8,706 bases of DNA from an uncultured Eubacteriales bacterium (lineage in GTDB: Bacteria; Bacillota; Clostridia; Christensenellales; Pumilibacteraceae). The stretch spans positions 1-8,706 of the forward strand of contig USNB01000046.1 of the NCBI GenBank assembly GCA_900555875.1, written 5' to 3'. The position numbers were made by a program, and so were the translations under genes. Numbering within the stretch: position 1 is the stretch's first letter; the number at the start of each line of letters is the position of its first letter. The notes beneath the pieces are model-generated. The model did not search any database. It was not told the DNA's origin and saw nothing but the letters and a program-made list of their open reading frames with translations. Positions 1 through 6,282 of this stretch are shown piece by piece.

Positions 1-104
1 GAATGCGGCATTCACTGCCAAAATCCGTTCGCATATGCTGCTTGCTTGGGTTTATGAAGCCGATATGCGCAAATACTTTCGGAATATTGCACTTATATCT
101 GCTC

Positions 105-161
105 GTAAGGCGAACCGATTTTTACGTTTTGCATATTGCAAAACGTAAAAATGGTTCTTAC
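105..161. repeat. Bulged inverted repeat (hairpin 2)
   Basis: The core is a perfect 16-bp inverted repeat, ATTTTTACGTTTTGCA (118-133) against its complement (137-152), with a 3-base loop TAT. Pairing continues outward as AACC (113-116) with GGTT (153-156) across a one-base bulge (G117), and as GTAAG (105-109) with CTTAC (157-161) across a three-base bulge (110-112). The arms are A/T-rich and neither strand has a clear U-tract after the stem, so this is not an obvious intrinsic terminator. It abuts the perfect palindrome that starts at 161. Its function is unknown. Confidence 0.85.
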
Positions 162-228
162 CTGTCCTCTCCGCCAAAGCAAAATAGGCGCAATACTGCG
201 CCTATTTTGCTTTGGCGGAGAGGACAGG
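161..228. repeat. Perfect 32-bp palindrome including the tRNA-Ser 3' end
   Basis: Bases 161-192 are the exact reverse complement of 197-228, with a 4-base loop (193-196). The outer 16 bases of the right arm (213-228) are the last 16 bases of the minus-strand tRNA-Ser gene: the T-stem 3' side, acceptor 3' strand, discriminator and CCA. The left arm therefore carries the same 16 bases on the plus strand. Similarity extends a little further outward: GGTTC-TTA precedes the plus-strand copy where the tRNA has GGTTC-GAAT. The left arm thus looks like a decayed inverted copy of the tRNA 3' end, with the terminator-like core (181-208) at the centre. Confidence 0.95.
181..208. terminator. Probable bidirectional terminator core after tRNA-Ser
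   Basis: The central part of the palindrome has the form A-tract, GC-rich stem (AGGCGCA / TGCGCCT), four-base loop and T-tract on both strands: AAAA at 181-184 and TTTT at 205-208. This is the usual shape of a bidirectional intrinsic terminator, and it sits 5 bases beyond the encoded CCA of the tRNA. The stem extends without a mismatch into the tRNA sequence itself, which is unusual. Termination is inferred from shape only. Confidence 0.55.
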
Positions 229-301
229 ATTCGAACCTGCGTGCCCTTGCGAGCAAACTGATTTCGAGTCAGCCCCGTTATGACCACTTCGATACCTCTC
301 C
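213..301 (-). tRNA. tRNA-Ser (anticodon CGA)
   Basis: This 89-base gene folds as a class II tRNA. The acceptor stem GGAGAGG (295-301 on the complement) pairs with CCTCTCC, followed by discriminator G and an encoded CCA (213-215). The anticodon stem GCTGA/TCAGT (one G-U pair) encloses loop CTCGAAA, giving anticodon CGA, which reads the serine codon UCG. The long variable arm has a 5-bp stem TGCTC/GGGCA closed by a GCAA tetraloop, and the T-loop is TTCGAAT. The long variable arm fits serine identity. The gene lies 66 bases downstream of glgP on the same strand. Its 3' end is part of a perfect palindrome with the downstream trailer, so precursor folding could compete with the acceptor and T stems. 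Confidence 0.97.
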
Positions 302-305
302 GTAT

Positions 306-326
306 GCTCCGCTTTCAATGCGGAGC
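306..326. repeat. Hairpin between glgP and tRNA-Ser
   Basis: GCTCCGC (306-312) and GCGGAGC (320-326) form a perfect 7-bp stem with a 7-base loop. It sits 5 bases upstream of the tRNA 5' end and downstream of the glgP stop. In the minus-strand transcript the stem is followed by AUACGG and not a U-tract, so it is not a convincing intrinsic terminator. It may protect the glgP 3' end or form part of the tRNA leader. Confidence 0.6.
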
Positions 327-332
327 CTTATT

Positions 333-361
333 AAAATAACATATCTCGTGCGGAAAATCAA
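333..361 (-). promoter_or_regulatory. Candidate sigma-A promoter for tRNA-Ser
   Basis: On the minus strand, TTGATT (356-361) and TATTTT (333-338) are separated by 17 bases, each matching 4 of 6 consensus positions. Transcription would start near 326, about 25 bases upstream of the mature tRNA 5' end. The match is only moderate, and the tRNA could instead be read through from glgP. Confidence 0.35.
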
Positions 362-367
362 GCGTTT

Positions 368-2689
368 TTACTTGACGTGCCAGATTTCTTTTGCGTACTG
401 CAGTATGGCGCGGTCGGAAGAGAACTTACCGGCATTAGCCATATTGAGTATGCTCTTGGTGTAGAATGTATCAGTGCCGTAATCCGCGTTCGCCTGCTTT
501 TTGACGCGTACATAGTCTTTGAAATCATAAAGGCTCATGTACGTGTCCTCGCCGCGAAGCTTATCGAATATCGAACGGAGCATTCCCGTTCCGTTATCGT
601 TGAACGTGCCGTCGATAAGAGTATCCATGATCCTGTGGATGACGGGATCGTTGTCGTAATACTCCCACGGATGGTAGCCCGGGCGCTTCTCTGCCACTTC
701 CTCGACGCTCGCGCCGAAGATGTATTCGTTGTCTTGCCCTGCCTCCTGCGCGATCTCTATATTCGCGCCGTCCATAGTGCCGAGAGTGACCGTTCCGTTG
801 AGCATGAACTTCATGTTGCCCGTTCCGGAAGCTTCCATACCCGCAAGCGATATCTGCTCGGATATGTCCGCCGCGCTCACGATATATTCCGCATATGAAA
901 CGTTGTAGTTAGTTACGAAGACCACTTTCATCTTATCGGAAACATCGGGATCGCGATTTACCATATCGGCGATACAGTTGATGAATTTCATGATCGCCTT
1001 TGCATGGTAATATCCGGGCGCGGCTTTAGCGCCGAATATAAATGCCGTAGGCTTAAACTCGGGCATCCTGCCTTCTTTGATCTCGAAATAGAAATAAATG
1101 ATAGAAAGCGCGTTGAGAAGCTGACGCTTGTATTCGTGCATCCTCTTGACCTGGATATCGAAACAGAAACTCGGGTCGAGCTTCACGCCCTCGTGCTTTT
1201 CGATATATTCGGCAAGCCGCTTCTTATTCTCGTATTTTACCTCTTTGAACTGCTTTATGAATTCAGGATCCGCAGCGTACTGCGCAATGCCCTTGAGCTT
1301 CGTAAGGTCGGTCACATAATCCTTGCCTATCTTGCTCTCGATGAGCGTGCAGAGATTTTCGTTACAAAGTCTGAGCCAGCGACGAGGCGTGATGCCGTTC
1401 GTAATGCTGAGGAATCTGTCCGGATACATCGCATACCAATTTCTGAATACGTCGCGCTTGAGTATCTCGGTGTGTACGGCGGCAACGCCGTTCGTCGAAT
1501 GTGCGACATATATGGCAAGACGAGCCATGTGTATCCTGCCGTTGTCAAGGATATTGTAGTTCCATGTGTCGGGAACGCGCATCGCGCTGAGCTCGAAATT
1601 GAGTTTGCTCTGTATCTCCTCGATAACAGCGTACACTTCGGGAAGTATTCTCTTGAAGAGATCGATATCCCACTTTTCGAGAGCCTCGCCCATTATGGTA
1701 TGATTGGTGAATGCGAACGTCTCGTGCGCTATCGCAAACGCCTCTTCGAACGGAAGGCCTTCGTGCTCGAGGCAAAGTATGAGCTCGGGTATTGCGACCA
1801 CGGGATGAGTGTCGTTGAGCTGTACCGCACACAGCTTGCCGAAATCTCCGAAGTCGTTGCCGTGCTTTTTCTTGTAATTCTTTATTATGTCCTTGATGGA
1901 CGCGCTGACGAAGAAATACTGCTGGCGCAGACGAAGCGTCTTGCCTTCCACTCTCTCGTCGTTCGGATAGAGCACATACGAAATGATCTCCGCCGCGTTC
2001 TTTTCCGCAAGCGCGTTCGCATAGTGCATATTGTTGAACTCGATATAATCGAGCTTGTTGATAGGCTCGCTCTGCCAGAGGCGAAGCGTGTTTATCGTCT
2101 TGCCGCCGTATCCGATGATCGGGAAATCATACGGCACGGCTTTTACCTTCATGTCCGCAAACGATACTATCTGCGTTTCGTTTTCGCGACGGATGGACCA
2201 GGGGTCTCCGCAAGTAGTCCAATCGTCTACTCGCTCCACCTGGAAACCGTTGACGAACAGCTGCTTGAACAAACCGTATTTATACCTGATCCCGTATCCG
2301 TTGAGAGGGATGTTTTCGGTCGCTGCCGATTCGAGATAACACGCCGCAAGTCTGCCGAGTCCTCCGTTTCCGAGCGCGGAATCCGGGATATCTTCAAAAG
2401 AACGGATATCCACGCCGCGGCTTTTGAGCAGTTTATCCACTTCGCCGAGCTGCCCGAGGTTGAGCAGATTCGCAAATATCGATCTTCCGACGAGATATTC
2501 GGCGCTGAGATAGAATGCGCGCTTCTTTTTGGACTGGGTCTCGTCCGTCTTGAGCCAGACGGGATTGATCTCTCTCATGACCGCCTTGGAAAGAGCGTTA
2601 TACAACTGTACGGTAGTCGCCTTTTCGACGGTTGTCGCATAGTCGTACGAGAGAATGTCCTCCATTTTGTCGATGATCTTGTTTGACAC
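368..2689 (-). CDS. glgP: Glycogen/maltodextrin phosphorylase
   Basis: A 773-residue glucan phosphorylase of family GT35, cytoplasmic and PLP-dependent. It removes glucose from the non-reducing end of glycogen or maltodextrin with phosphate, giving glucose-1-phosphate. Visible hallmarks are the N-terminal glucan/phosphate-site block with NGGLGRLAACYLES (108-121), the QLNDTHP segment (290-296), the KRMHEYKRQLLN segment (515-526), and the PLP-site block EASGTGNMKF (619-628), where Lys627 should form the Schiff base. The length is slightly shorter than the roughly 800-residue bacterial enzymes, with no obvious gap. The chosen start is GTG (2687-2689), preceded by a strong AAGGAGAGG ribosome binding site (2694-2702) 4 bases away. 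A later ATG at codon 9 has no such site. The gene follows malQ by 41 bp on the same strand and is probably cotranscribed with it. No glycogen-synthesis genes are in view, so the natural substrate (glycogen or imported maltodextrin) is open. Confidence 0.97.
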   Translation of the reverse strand: MSNKIIDKMEDILSYDYATTVEKATTVQLYNALSKAVMREINPVWLKTDETQSKKKRAFYLSAEYLVGRSIFANLLNLGQLGEVDKLLKSRGVDIRSFEDIPDSALGNGGLGRLAACYLESAATENIPLNGYGIRYKYGLFKQLFVNGFQVERVDDWTTCGDPWSIRRENETQIVSFADMKVKAVPYDFPIIGYGGKTINTLRLWQSEPINKLDYIEFNNMHYANALAEKNAAEIISYVLYPNDERVEGKTLRLRQQYFFVSASIKDIIKNYKKKHGNDFGDFGKLCAVQLNDTHPVVAIPELILCLEHEGLPFEEAFAIAHETFAFTNHTIMGEALEKWDIDLFKRILPEVYAVIEEIQSKLNFELSAMRVPDTWNYNILDNGRIHMARLAIYVAHSTNGVAAVHTEILKRDVFRNWYAMYPDRFLSITNGITPRRWLRLCNENLCTLIESKIGKDYVTDLTKLKGIAQYAADPEFIKQFKEVKYENKKRLAEYIEKHEGVKLDPSFCFDIQVKRMHEYKRQLLNALSIIYFYFEIKEGRMPEFKPTAFIFGAKAAPGYYHAKAIMKFINCIADMVNRDPDVSDKMKVVFVTNYNVSYAEYIVSAADISEQISLAGMEASGTGNMKFMLNGTVTLGTMDGANIEIAQEAGQDNEYIFGASVEEVAEKRPGYHPWEYYDNDPVIHRIMDTLIDGTFNDNGTGMLRSIFDKLRGEDTYMSLYDFKDYVRVKKQANADYGTDTFYTKSILNMANAGKFSSDRAILQYAKEIWHVK

Positions 2690-2730
2690 TTTTCCTCTCC
2701 TTGTTTTACCGTTTGCCTGTGTAGTTACAG

Positions 2731-4236
2731 TTATGCATGCCTGCCGTATTTTTGCGACAGTTCCTTCATTTTCTTTTCAAGCGCCGCCGAAGCGTAGTCG
2801 GCGGGGATACGATAGCTCCAGTTGACGGCAGAAAGCACACTGGGCATATTGATGCGTCCTTCATCGCCGATCTTCAGCCAATCCTGCAATGGTATTATAG
2901 CACATTCGGCAACAGAAGAATAACACATTTCTATTATGGAATCGCACATTTCTTCATCTTTTTCGCCCGGCAGCGGCAATCCGAGCGTTTCAAGCTCTTT
3001 TATGACCGCATTGCGGAACGCCGGATATCCGTCTCCGAGTTTACGGATAAAGCCGAGAAGCGTATCATTGTCGTGAGTGCCCGTATATGCGAAACAATTG
3101 TCATCCTTATAATTATGCGGAAGATACTCGTTATCCTCTCCGGAGCCGAACGCGAATTGCAGCACCTTCATCCCCGGGTACCCAACTTCGGCGAACATTT
3201 CGCGCGCGGCGTCGTCCAGCGCGCCGAGATCCTCGGCTATGACTTCCATTTTTCCGAGGCTGCGTTCCAGCTCCCTGAAGAACTCCGCGCCCGGACCGAC
3301 TGTCCAGCGGCCGTTGACGGCGGTGTCTTCTCCGAACGGGATCTCATAGTATTTTTCGAAGCCTCGGAAATGATCTATACGAACGATATCGTAAAGCGAA
3401 AGCACTTTTTTCATCCTCGCTTTCCACCAGCTCCAGCCGTCCTCTTTCATGCGTTCCCAATCGTACACGGGATTGCCCCAGAGCTGACCGGTCTCGCAGA
3501 AAGCGTCGGGAGGACATCCGGCAACCGTGACCGGTGTGCGCGATGCGTCGAGTTTTACGAGAGACGGACGAGTCCAGCATTCCGAACTGTCGTAGGCGAT
3601 ATATATCGGCACATCGCCTATCATTTCTATTCCAAGGCCGTTGGCATATGATTTCAGTTCAGACCACTCCCTGTCGAATTCAAACTGCGCCCACTGCCAG
3701 AACAGTATATCATCCTCATGTTCGGCTGAAAATTCCGCTATGGCGTCCTCATGTCTGAATTTGAATTCTTCTTCCCATTCGTTCCACGGTCTTCCGCCGT
3801 GAGCGTCTTTCAGCGAACGGAAAAGCGCATAGTCGGCATATTCGCCCTTCTTTATATATTCGGCAAACGAGGCGTCCGTCCTGTCAAAACGCGAAAACGC
3901 TTTGCGAAGGACTTTATAGCGGGTATGATAGAGATCTTCGTAATCGATACGCGAAGAAAGCGGGGTCTCGCATTTTTTCAGCTCCGCTCCGGTAAGCAGC
4001 CCGTTTTCATACAGCCTGTCCAAAGATATGAAATATTCGTTCCCCGCGACAGAACAAAACGACTGGTACGGCGAATCGCCGTAACCCGTCGGAACGAGCG
4101 GTAATACCTGCCAGCGGGACTGACCCGCACGGGAAAGAAAATCCGCAAACGCATACGCTTCTTTCCCGAGTTGTCCGATCCCGTACTTACCCGGCAGCGT
4201 CGCGATATGCAGCAAAACTCCCGAACTTCTCTTCAC
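2731..4236 (-). CDS. malQ: 4-alpha-glucanotransferase (amylomaltase)
   Basis: A 501-residue GH77 enzyme of the short (Thermus-type) form, without the N-terminal extension of the enterobacterial enzyme. It transfers alpha-1,4-glucan segments between maltodextrins in the cytoplasm and releases glucose, producing longer chains that the phosphorylase can use. Catalytic residues are visible in the expected order: Asp288 in RIDHFRGF (nucleophile), Glu335 in EVIAEDLG (acid/base) and Asp389 in YTGTHDND (transition-state residue). The N-terminal SSGVLLHIATLPGKYGIG and the QVLPLVPTGYGDSPYQS block (43-59) are typical of the family. The start is GTG (4234-4236) with GAGGAG upstream at 9-base spacing. It is the first gene of the malQ-glgP unit and is read from the promoter at 4263-4292. 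Confidence 0.97.
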   Translation of the reverse strand: MKRSSGVLLHIATLPGKYGIGQLGKEAYAFADFLSRAGQSRWQVLPLVPTGYGDSPYQSFCSVAGNEYFISLDRLYENGLLTGAELKKCETPLSSRIDYEDLYHTRYKVLRKAFSRFDRTDASFAEYIKKGEYADYALFRSLKDAHGGRPWNEWEEEFKFRHEDAIAEFSAEHEDDILFWQWAQFEFDREWSELKSYANGLGIEMIGDVPIYIAYDSSECWTRPSLVKLDASRTPVTVAGCPPDAFCETGQLWGNPVYDWERMKEDGWSWWKARMKKVLSLYDIVRIDHFRGFEKYYEIPFGEDTAVNGRWTVGPGAEFFRELERSLGKMEVIAEDLGALDDAAREMFAEVGYPGMKVLQFAFGSGEDNEYLPHNYKDDNCFAYTGTHDNDTLLGFIRKLGDGYPAFRNAVIKELETLGLPLPGEKDEEMCDSIIEMCYSSVAECAIIPLQDWLKIGDEGRINMPSVLSAVNWSYRIPADYASAALEKKMKELSQKYGRHA

Positions 4237-4262
4237 TGTTACAAACTCCTCGATGTTAGGTT

Positions 4263-4292
4263 ATTTTACCACATATTTCGCAGCGATGTCAA
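4263..4292 (-). promoter_or_regulatory. Sigma-A promoter of malQ-glgP
   Basis: On the minus strand a perfect -35 TTGACA (4287-4292) is followed after 18 bases by TAAAAT (4263-4268), preceded by an extended -10 TG (TGG before TAAAAT). Predicted transcription starts near 4256, leaving a leader of about 20 bases that contains the malQ ribosome binding site. No cre box or other operator is obvious in the short leader. Confidence 0.85.
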
Positions 4293-4312
4293 ATAAATGC
4301 ATACAAATAAAC

Positions 4313-4325
4313 CGGCGATCCGCCG
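4313..4325 (-). terminator. Possible terminator of the ABC transporter operon
   Basis: CGGCG (4313-4317) and CGCCG (4321-4325) form a GC-only 5-bp stem with a 3-base loop. In the minus-strand transcript it is followed by GUUUAUUUG. It lies between the permease stop and the malQ promoter, where a terminator would be expected. The stem is short and the U-tract interrupted, so the call is tentative. Confidence 0.4.
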
Positions 4326-4393
4326 AAAACGGACGAATACACAAAAACGGCTTTACGAACGCGTCGCCGCGCCGGGCGGATAAGAGATACTGC

Positions 4394-5170
4394 CTATCCG
4401 GATACCGACGAGGACGCTTTCCTCGTCAGAAAACGCACTAACGTTTTTATGGCGATCTCCATAACGACGGCGAGGATGACCGCCGCTACCACCCATGCAA
4501 ACAGTGTGGGCGCCTCAAACACGAAATTCGCCTTTGCGTAGTATATCTGTATACCTATACTGTGCAGCGAGTATGCCAGAGTCTCGGCTGTTATTACCGC
4601 TTTGAGATTCATGCCGAATGTGGCGGATATCCCGGAAAGCAGCTGAGGTAATATCATAGGAAGATATACGGTCCGGAAACGATAAGGAAAAGACGCTCCC
4701 GATTCTTCCATCACTTCCTCAAGCTCGCGCGGGATATTTTCCGTTGCCGAGCGCGCCTGTTCATATATCACGGGAAAGACCAGCAATACACCTATCACCG
4801 AAGGCAAGACATTGCTCCCCACCCATATGGCAAGCACGAGAGTGATGGCGGCAACGGGCACGGTCCTCATAAAGGCATTGATCGGTTTCATGACGGCAGC
4901 AAGCGTCTTATACTTTCCTGCCGTTAGCGCGGTCCCGAGAATAAACGCTACGACGAACCCGGCGACCGTTCTGAGAAGAGACGCCGCCACCGCGGCATAG
5001 AACGTTCCCGTAGCAAGTAGCCCGCCCAAAGCTGCCACCGTGGACGTGAACGTGGGCAGTATCGCCGATATGCCTATGATATGTGCGACAAGCTCCCATA
5101 TCCCGAAGAATACGAGAGCCGCCGCTATGGCTATCAGCCAATATCTGTTTCTGTACAGTACCGATCTCAT
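4394..5170 (-). CDS. ABC transporter permease, SsuC/TauC-like
   Basis: A 258-residue inner-membrane permease of the binding-protein-dependent type (BPD_transp_1 fold, COG0600-like by appearance). Hydrophobic segments lie roughly at residues 10-33, 59-83, 105-117, 121-137, 182-200 and 220-244. The cytoplasmic EAA-type loop that docks the ATPase is recognisable at about 150-175 (LEEVMEESGASFPYRF, then LPMILP), with the conserved Gly present. The start chosen is ATG (5168-5170), four bases after the stop of the binding-protein gene. A TTG at 5180-5182 would add four residues and overlap that gene by 8 bases. Neither start has a strong ribosome binding site, which fits translational coupling. Family relatives import sulfonates, taurine, thiamine precursors or related small solutes, and the substrate cannot be told from sequence. 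No ATP-binding subunit gene accompanies it. The last codons contain a 7-bp hairpin (4407-4427). Confidence 0.9.
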   Translation of the reverse strand: MRSVLYRNRYWLIAIAAALVFFGIWELVAHIIGISAILPTFTSTVAALGGLLATGTFYAAVAASLLRTVAGFVVAFILGTALTAGKYKTLAAVMKPINAFMRTVPVAAITLVLAIWVGSNVLPSVIGVLLVFPVIYEQARSATENIPRELEEVMEESGASFPYRFRTVYLPMILPQLLSGISATFGMNLKAVITAETLAYSLHSIGIQIYYAKANFVFEAPTLFAWVVAAVILAVVMEIAIKTLVRFLTRKASSSVSG

Positions 5171-5174
5171 TGTT

Positions 5175-6173
5175 TTACGCAAACAAGCTGTCGTCGCACG
5201 CCGCGCCGATGTTGCCGAGCAGCGTCTCTACGTCGCTCTTTGCTCCGTCCGAATCTTTATACCTGACATTGAGTTTGTCGTATGACTTTTTGATAACAGC
5301 CGCTTTAAGCGAAAAACCGTTTATCGACTCCGCCTTTTCGGCAACGGCGTCTATATCGGAATTAAACTTTTCGACGCTGGTCTTTACGCGCGCATCTATC
5401 GAATCGATAAGCTCGGGATATGCAGCCAATATATCGGTGCGCACGAACAGCCCCGCCATGGGAAACTCCTTGCCCGTAAGTTCGGTATATATATCGGATA
5501 CCGAAGCGAGCACCGTTACTGCGTCATCTCCGTAACTCGACTGCACGCCCGTTATCGCAGGCTGAGCGAATATCGCCGTAGTATCGTCGCCCTTAATGTA
5601 TGCCTGCTGTATCGTAGTCGCGTCCGAATTGTTGAGCGTAACGTCTGCGCCCGCCTGAGAGAAGAGATATTCGACGCTCTTTCCGGGTATGGCGGCACGA
5701 CCTATAGTGGACATATCCGTACCGTCGAACTGCATGAGAAACTGTTTTGCTCCGTCCGCTCCGGCAGCGAACTCGCCGCGCGCCTTATATCCGTCGGCAT
5801 TTGTCGTAAAGTACAGCACTCCCCAGCTCGTCACGTTCACGAGCCTGTAATCATACTGCATGTTGCCCGCCTTGAATCCCGCGTGGATCTGTGCTCCCAC
5901 ATTGATAGGCGCGATTATAAAATCCGCTTTTCCGCTCGACATGCACGTCGCGACATCCGCTTCGCCGGTAACGTTATATTCGATATCCGCAACGGTATCG
6001 TTATCGTAAGTAAAGTCCTCGCCCCACATGTCGGCAAGGGCAAGCACGGGCGCTCCGTCGGGCGCGTAAAGCGTATAGCTCACCGAAGACGGATCTTCTC
6101 CGCACGCGGTAAACACAGCCGCGGGTACGGCAAGCGCAAGTATGATCGAGATCACGGCAAATAACTTCTTCAT
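5175..6173 (-). CDS. ABC transporter solute-binding lipoprotein
   Basis: A 332-residue extracytoplasmic binding protein. The N-terminus is a lipoprotein signal peptide: Met-Lys-Lys, a hydrophobic stretch (4-21), then the lipobox-like FTAC with Cys24 as the likely lipidated residue. The mature part begins with a beta strand and PDGAPVLALA (38-47), followed by a segment rich in small residues ending ADFIIAPINVGAQ (83-95). This resembles the type II periplasmic-binding fold of NMT1/SsuA/ThiY-like proteins. The ATG start (6171-6173) has AAGGAG upstream at a rather long 11-base spacing. The stop lies next to, or overlaps, the start of the permease gene, so the two form an operon. The ligand is unknown. 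Its promoter region contains the palindrome expected for the divergent Crp/Fnr regulator, suggesting redox- or metabolite-controlled expression. Confidence 0.88.
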   Translation of the reverse strand: MKKLFAVISIILALAVPAAVFTACGEDPSSVSYTLYAPDGAPVLALADMWGEDFTYDNDTVADIEYNVTGEADVATCMSSGKADFIIAPINVGAQIHAGFKAGNMQYDYRLVNVTSWGVLYFTTNADGYKARGEFAAGADGAKQFLMQFDGTDMSTIGRAAIPGKSVEYLFSQAGADVTLNNSDATTIQQAYIKGDDTTAIFAQPAITGVQSSYGDDAVTVLASVSDIYTELTGKEFPMAGLFVRTDILAAYPELIDSIDARVKTSVEKFNSDIDAVAEKAESINGFSLKAAVIKKSYDKLNVRYKDSDGAKSDVETLLGNIGAACDDSLFA

Positions 6174-6200
6174 CGTATGTCTTTCTCCTTATTGGCTTAG

Positions 6201-6229
6201 TTGACAAATTTCATATATTATATTATAAT
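6201..6229 (+). promoter_or_regulatory. Consensus sigma-A promoter of the Crp/Fnr gene
   Basis: TTGACA (6201-6206) and TATAAT (6224-6229) are both perfect consensus hexamers separated by exactly 17 bases. Predicted transcription begins near 6236, giving a leader of about 47 bases. The palindrome at 6240-6263 starts only a few bases downstream, a position typical for repression. So strong a core promoter usually needs a repressor to hold it down. Confidence 0.85.
6217..6227 (-). promoter_or_regulatory. -10 region for the ABC transporter operon
   Basis: Two overlapping TATAAT hexamers are present on the minus strand (6222-6227 and 6217-6222). The sequence 16 to 18 bases upstream of either has no recognisable -35 (for example CATTTT or CACAAC), so the promoter looks activator-dependent. 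With the 6217-6222 hexamer, transcription would start near 6210, placing the centre of the 6240-6263 palindrome at about -41.5. That is the classical class II position for Crp/Fnr activators. Confidence 0.55.
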
Positions 6230-6239
6230 ATTTGCGTAA

Positions 6240-6263
6240 AAAATGTTGTGCAGACAACATTTT
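6240..6263. promoter_or_regulatory. Probable Crp/Fnr-type operator palindrome
   Basis: A perfect inverted repeat with 10-base arms AAAATGTTGT and ACAACATTTT around a 4-base centre (GCAG). It lies in the spacer between the divergent regulator and transporter genes. The symmetrical two-half-site design and size fit a homodimeric Crp/Fnr protein. The half-site differs from the E. coli CRP (TGTGA), FNR (TTGAT) and Rex (TTGTTAA) half-sites. It is probably bound by the adjacent regulator; that binding is inferred. Confidence 0.75.
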
Positions 6264-6282
6264 ACTCGTAAACGGAGATTTT

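Larger units (their letters stand above)
1..212. other. Non-coding stretch downstream of tRNA-Ser
   Basis: No credible gene is seen here. The only open frames run through the tRNA gene and the palindromes and give low-complexity or tRNA-derived translations. Positions 1-13 form a small perfect palindrome (GAATGC-G-GCATTC). Positions 105-212 are occupied by the two large inverted repeats described separately. Positions 14-104 show no recognisable feature. The stretch may be the start of an intergenic region that continues beyond the window. Confidence 0.6.

Noticed and set aside
105..228. Paired repeats considered as a CRISPR fragment or an IS end
   Set aside because: There are no regularly spaced direct repeats and no transposase gene. 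The two hairpins differ in sequence, so neither label is supported.
306..326. Hairpin after glgP considered as its intrinsic terminator
   Set aside because: The stem is followed by AUACGG on the relevant strand, with no U-tract. It is kept only as an inverted repeat.
3..464. Plus-strand open frame of 153 codons at the left end
   Set aside because: It reads through both inverted repeats, the antisense of the tRNA and the 3' end of glgP. The protein-like part is derived from tRNA sequence.
1004..2686. Long plus-strand open frame of 560 codons opposite glgP
   Set aside because: It lies fully antisense to a clearly conserved phosphorylase. Its translation has no recognisable family features and it lacks a ribosome binding site. 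It is a shadow frame produced by codon bias.
2737..3651. Plus-strand open frame of 304 codons opposite malQ
   Set aside because: It is antisense to malQ, whose catalytic residues are all intact, and has no start signals or recognisable product.
4407..4427. GACGAGG/CCTCGTC hairpin near the end of the permease gene
   Set aside because: It lies wholly inside the coding sequence, upstream of the stop, with no U-tract. It may be chance from serine and arginine codons.
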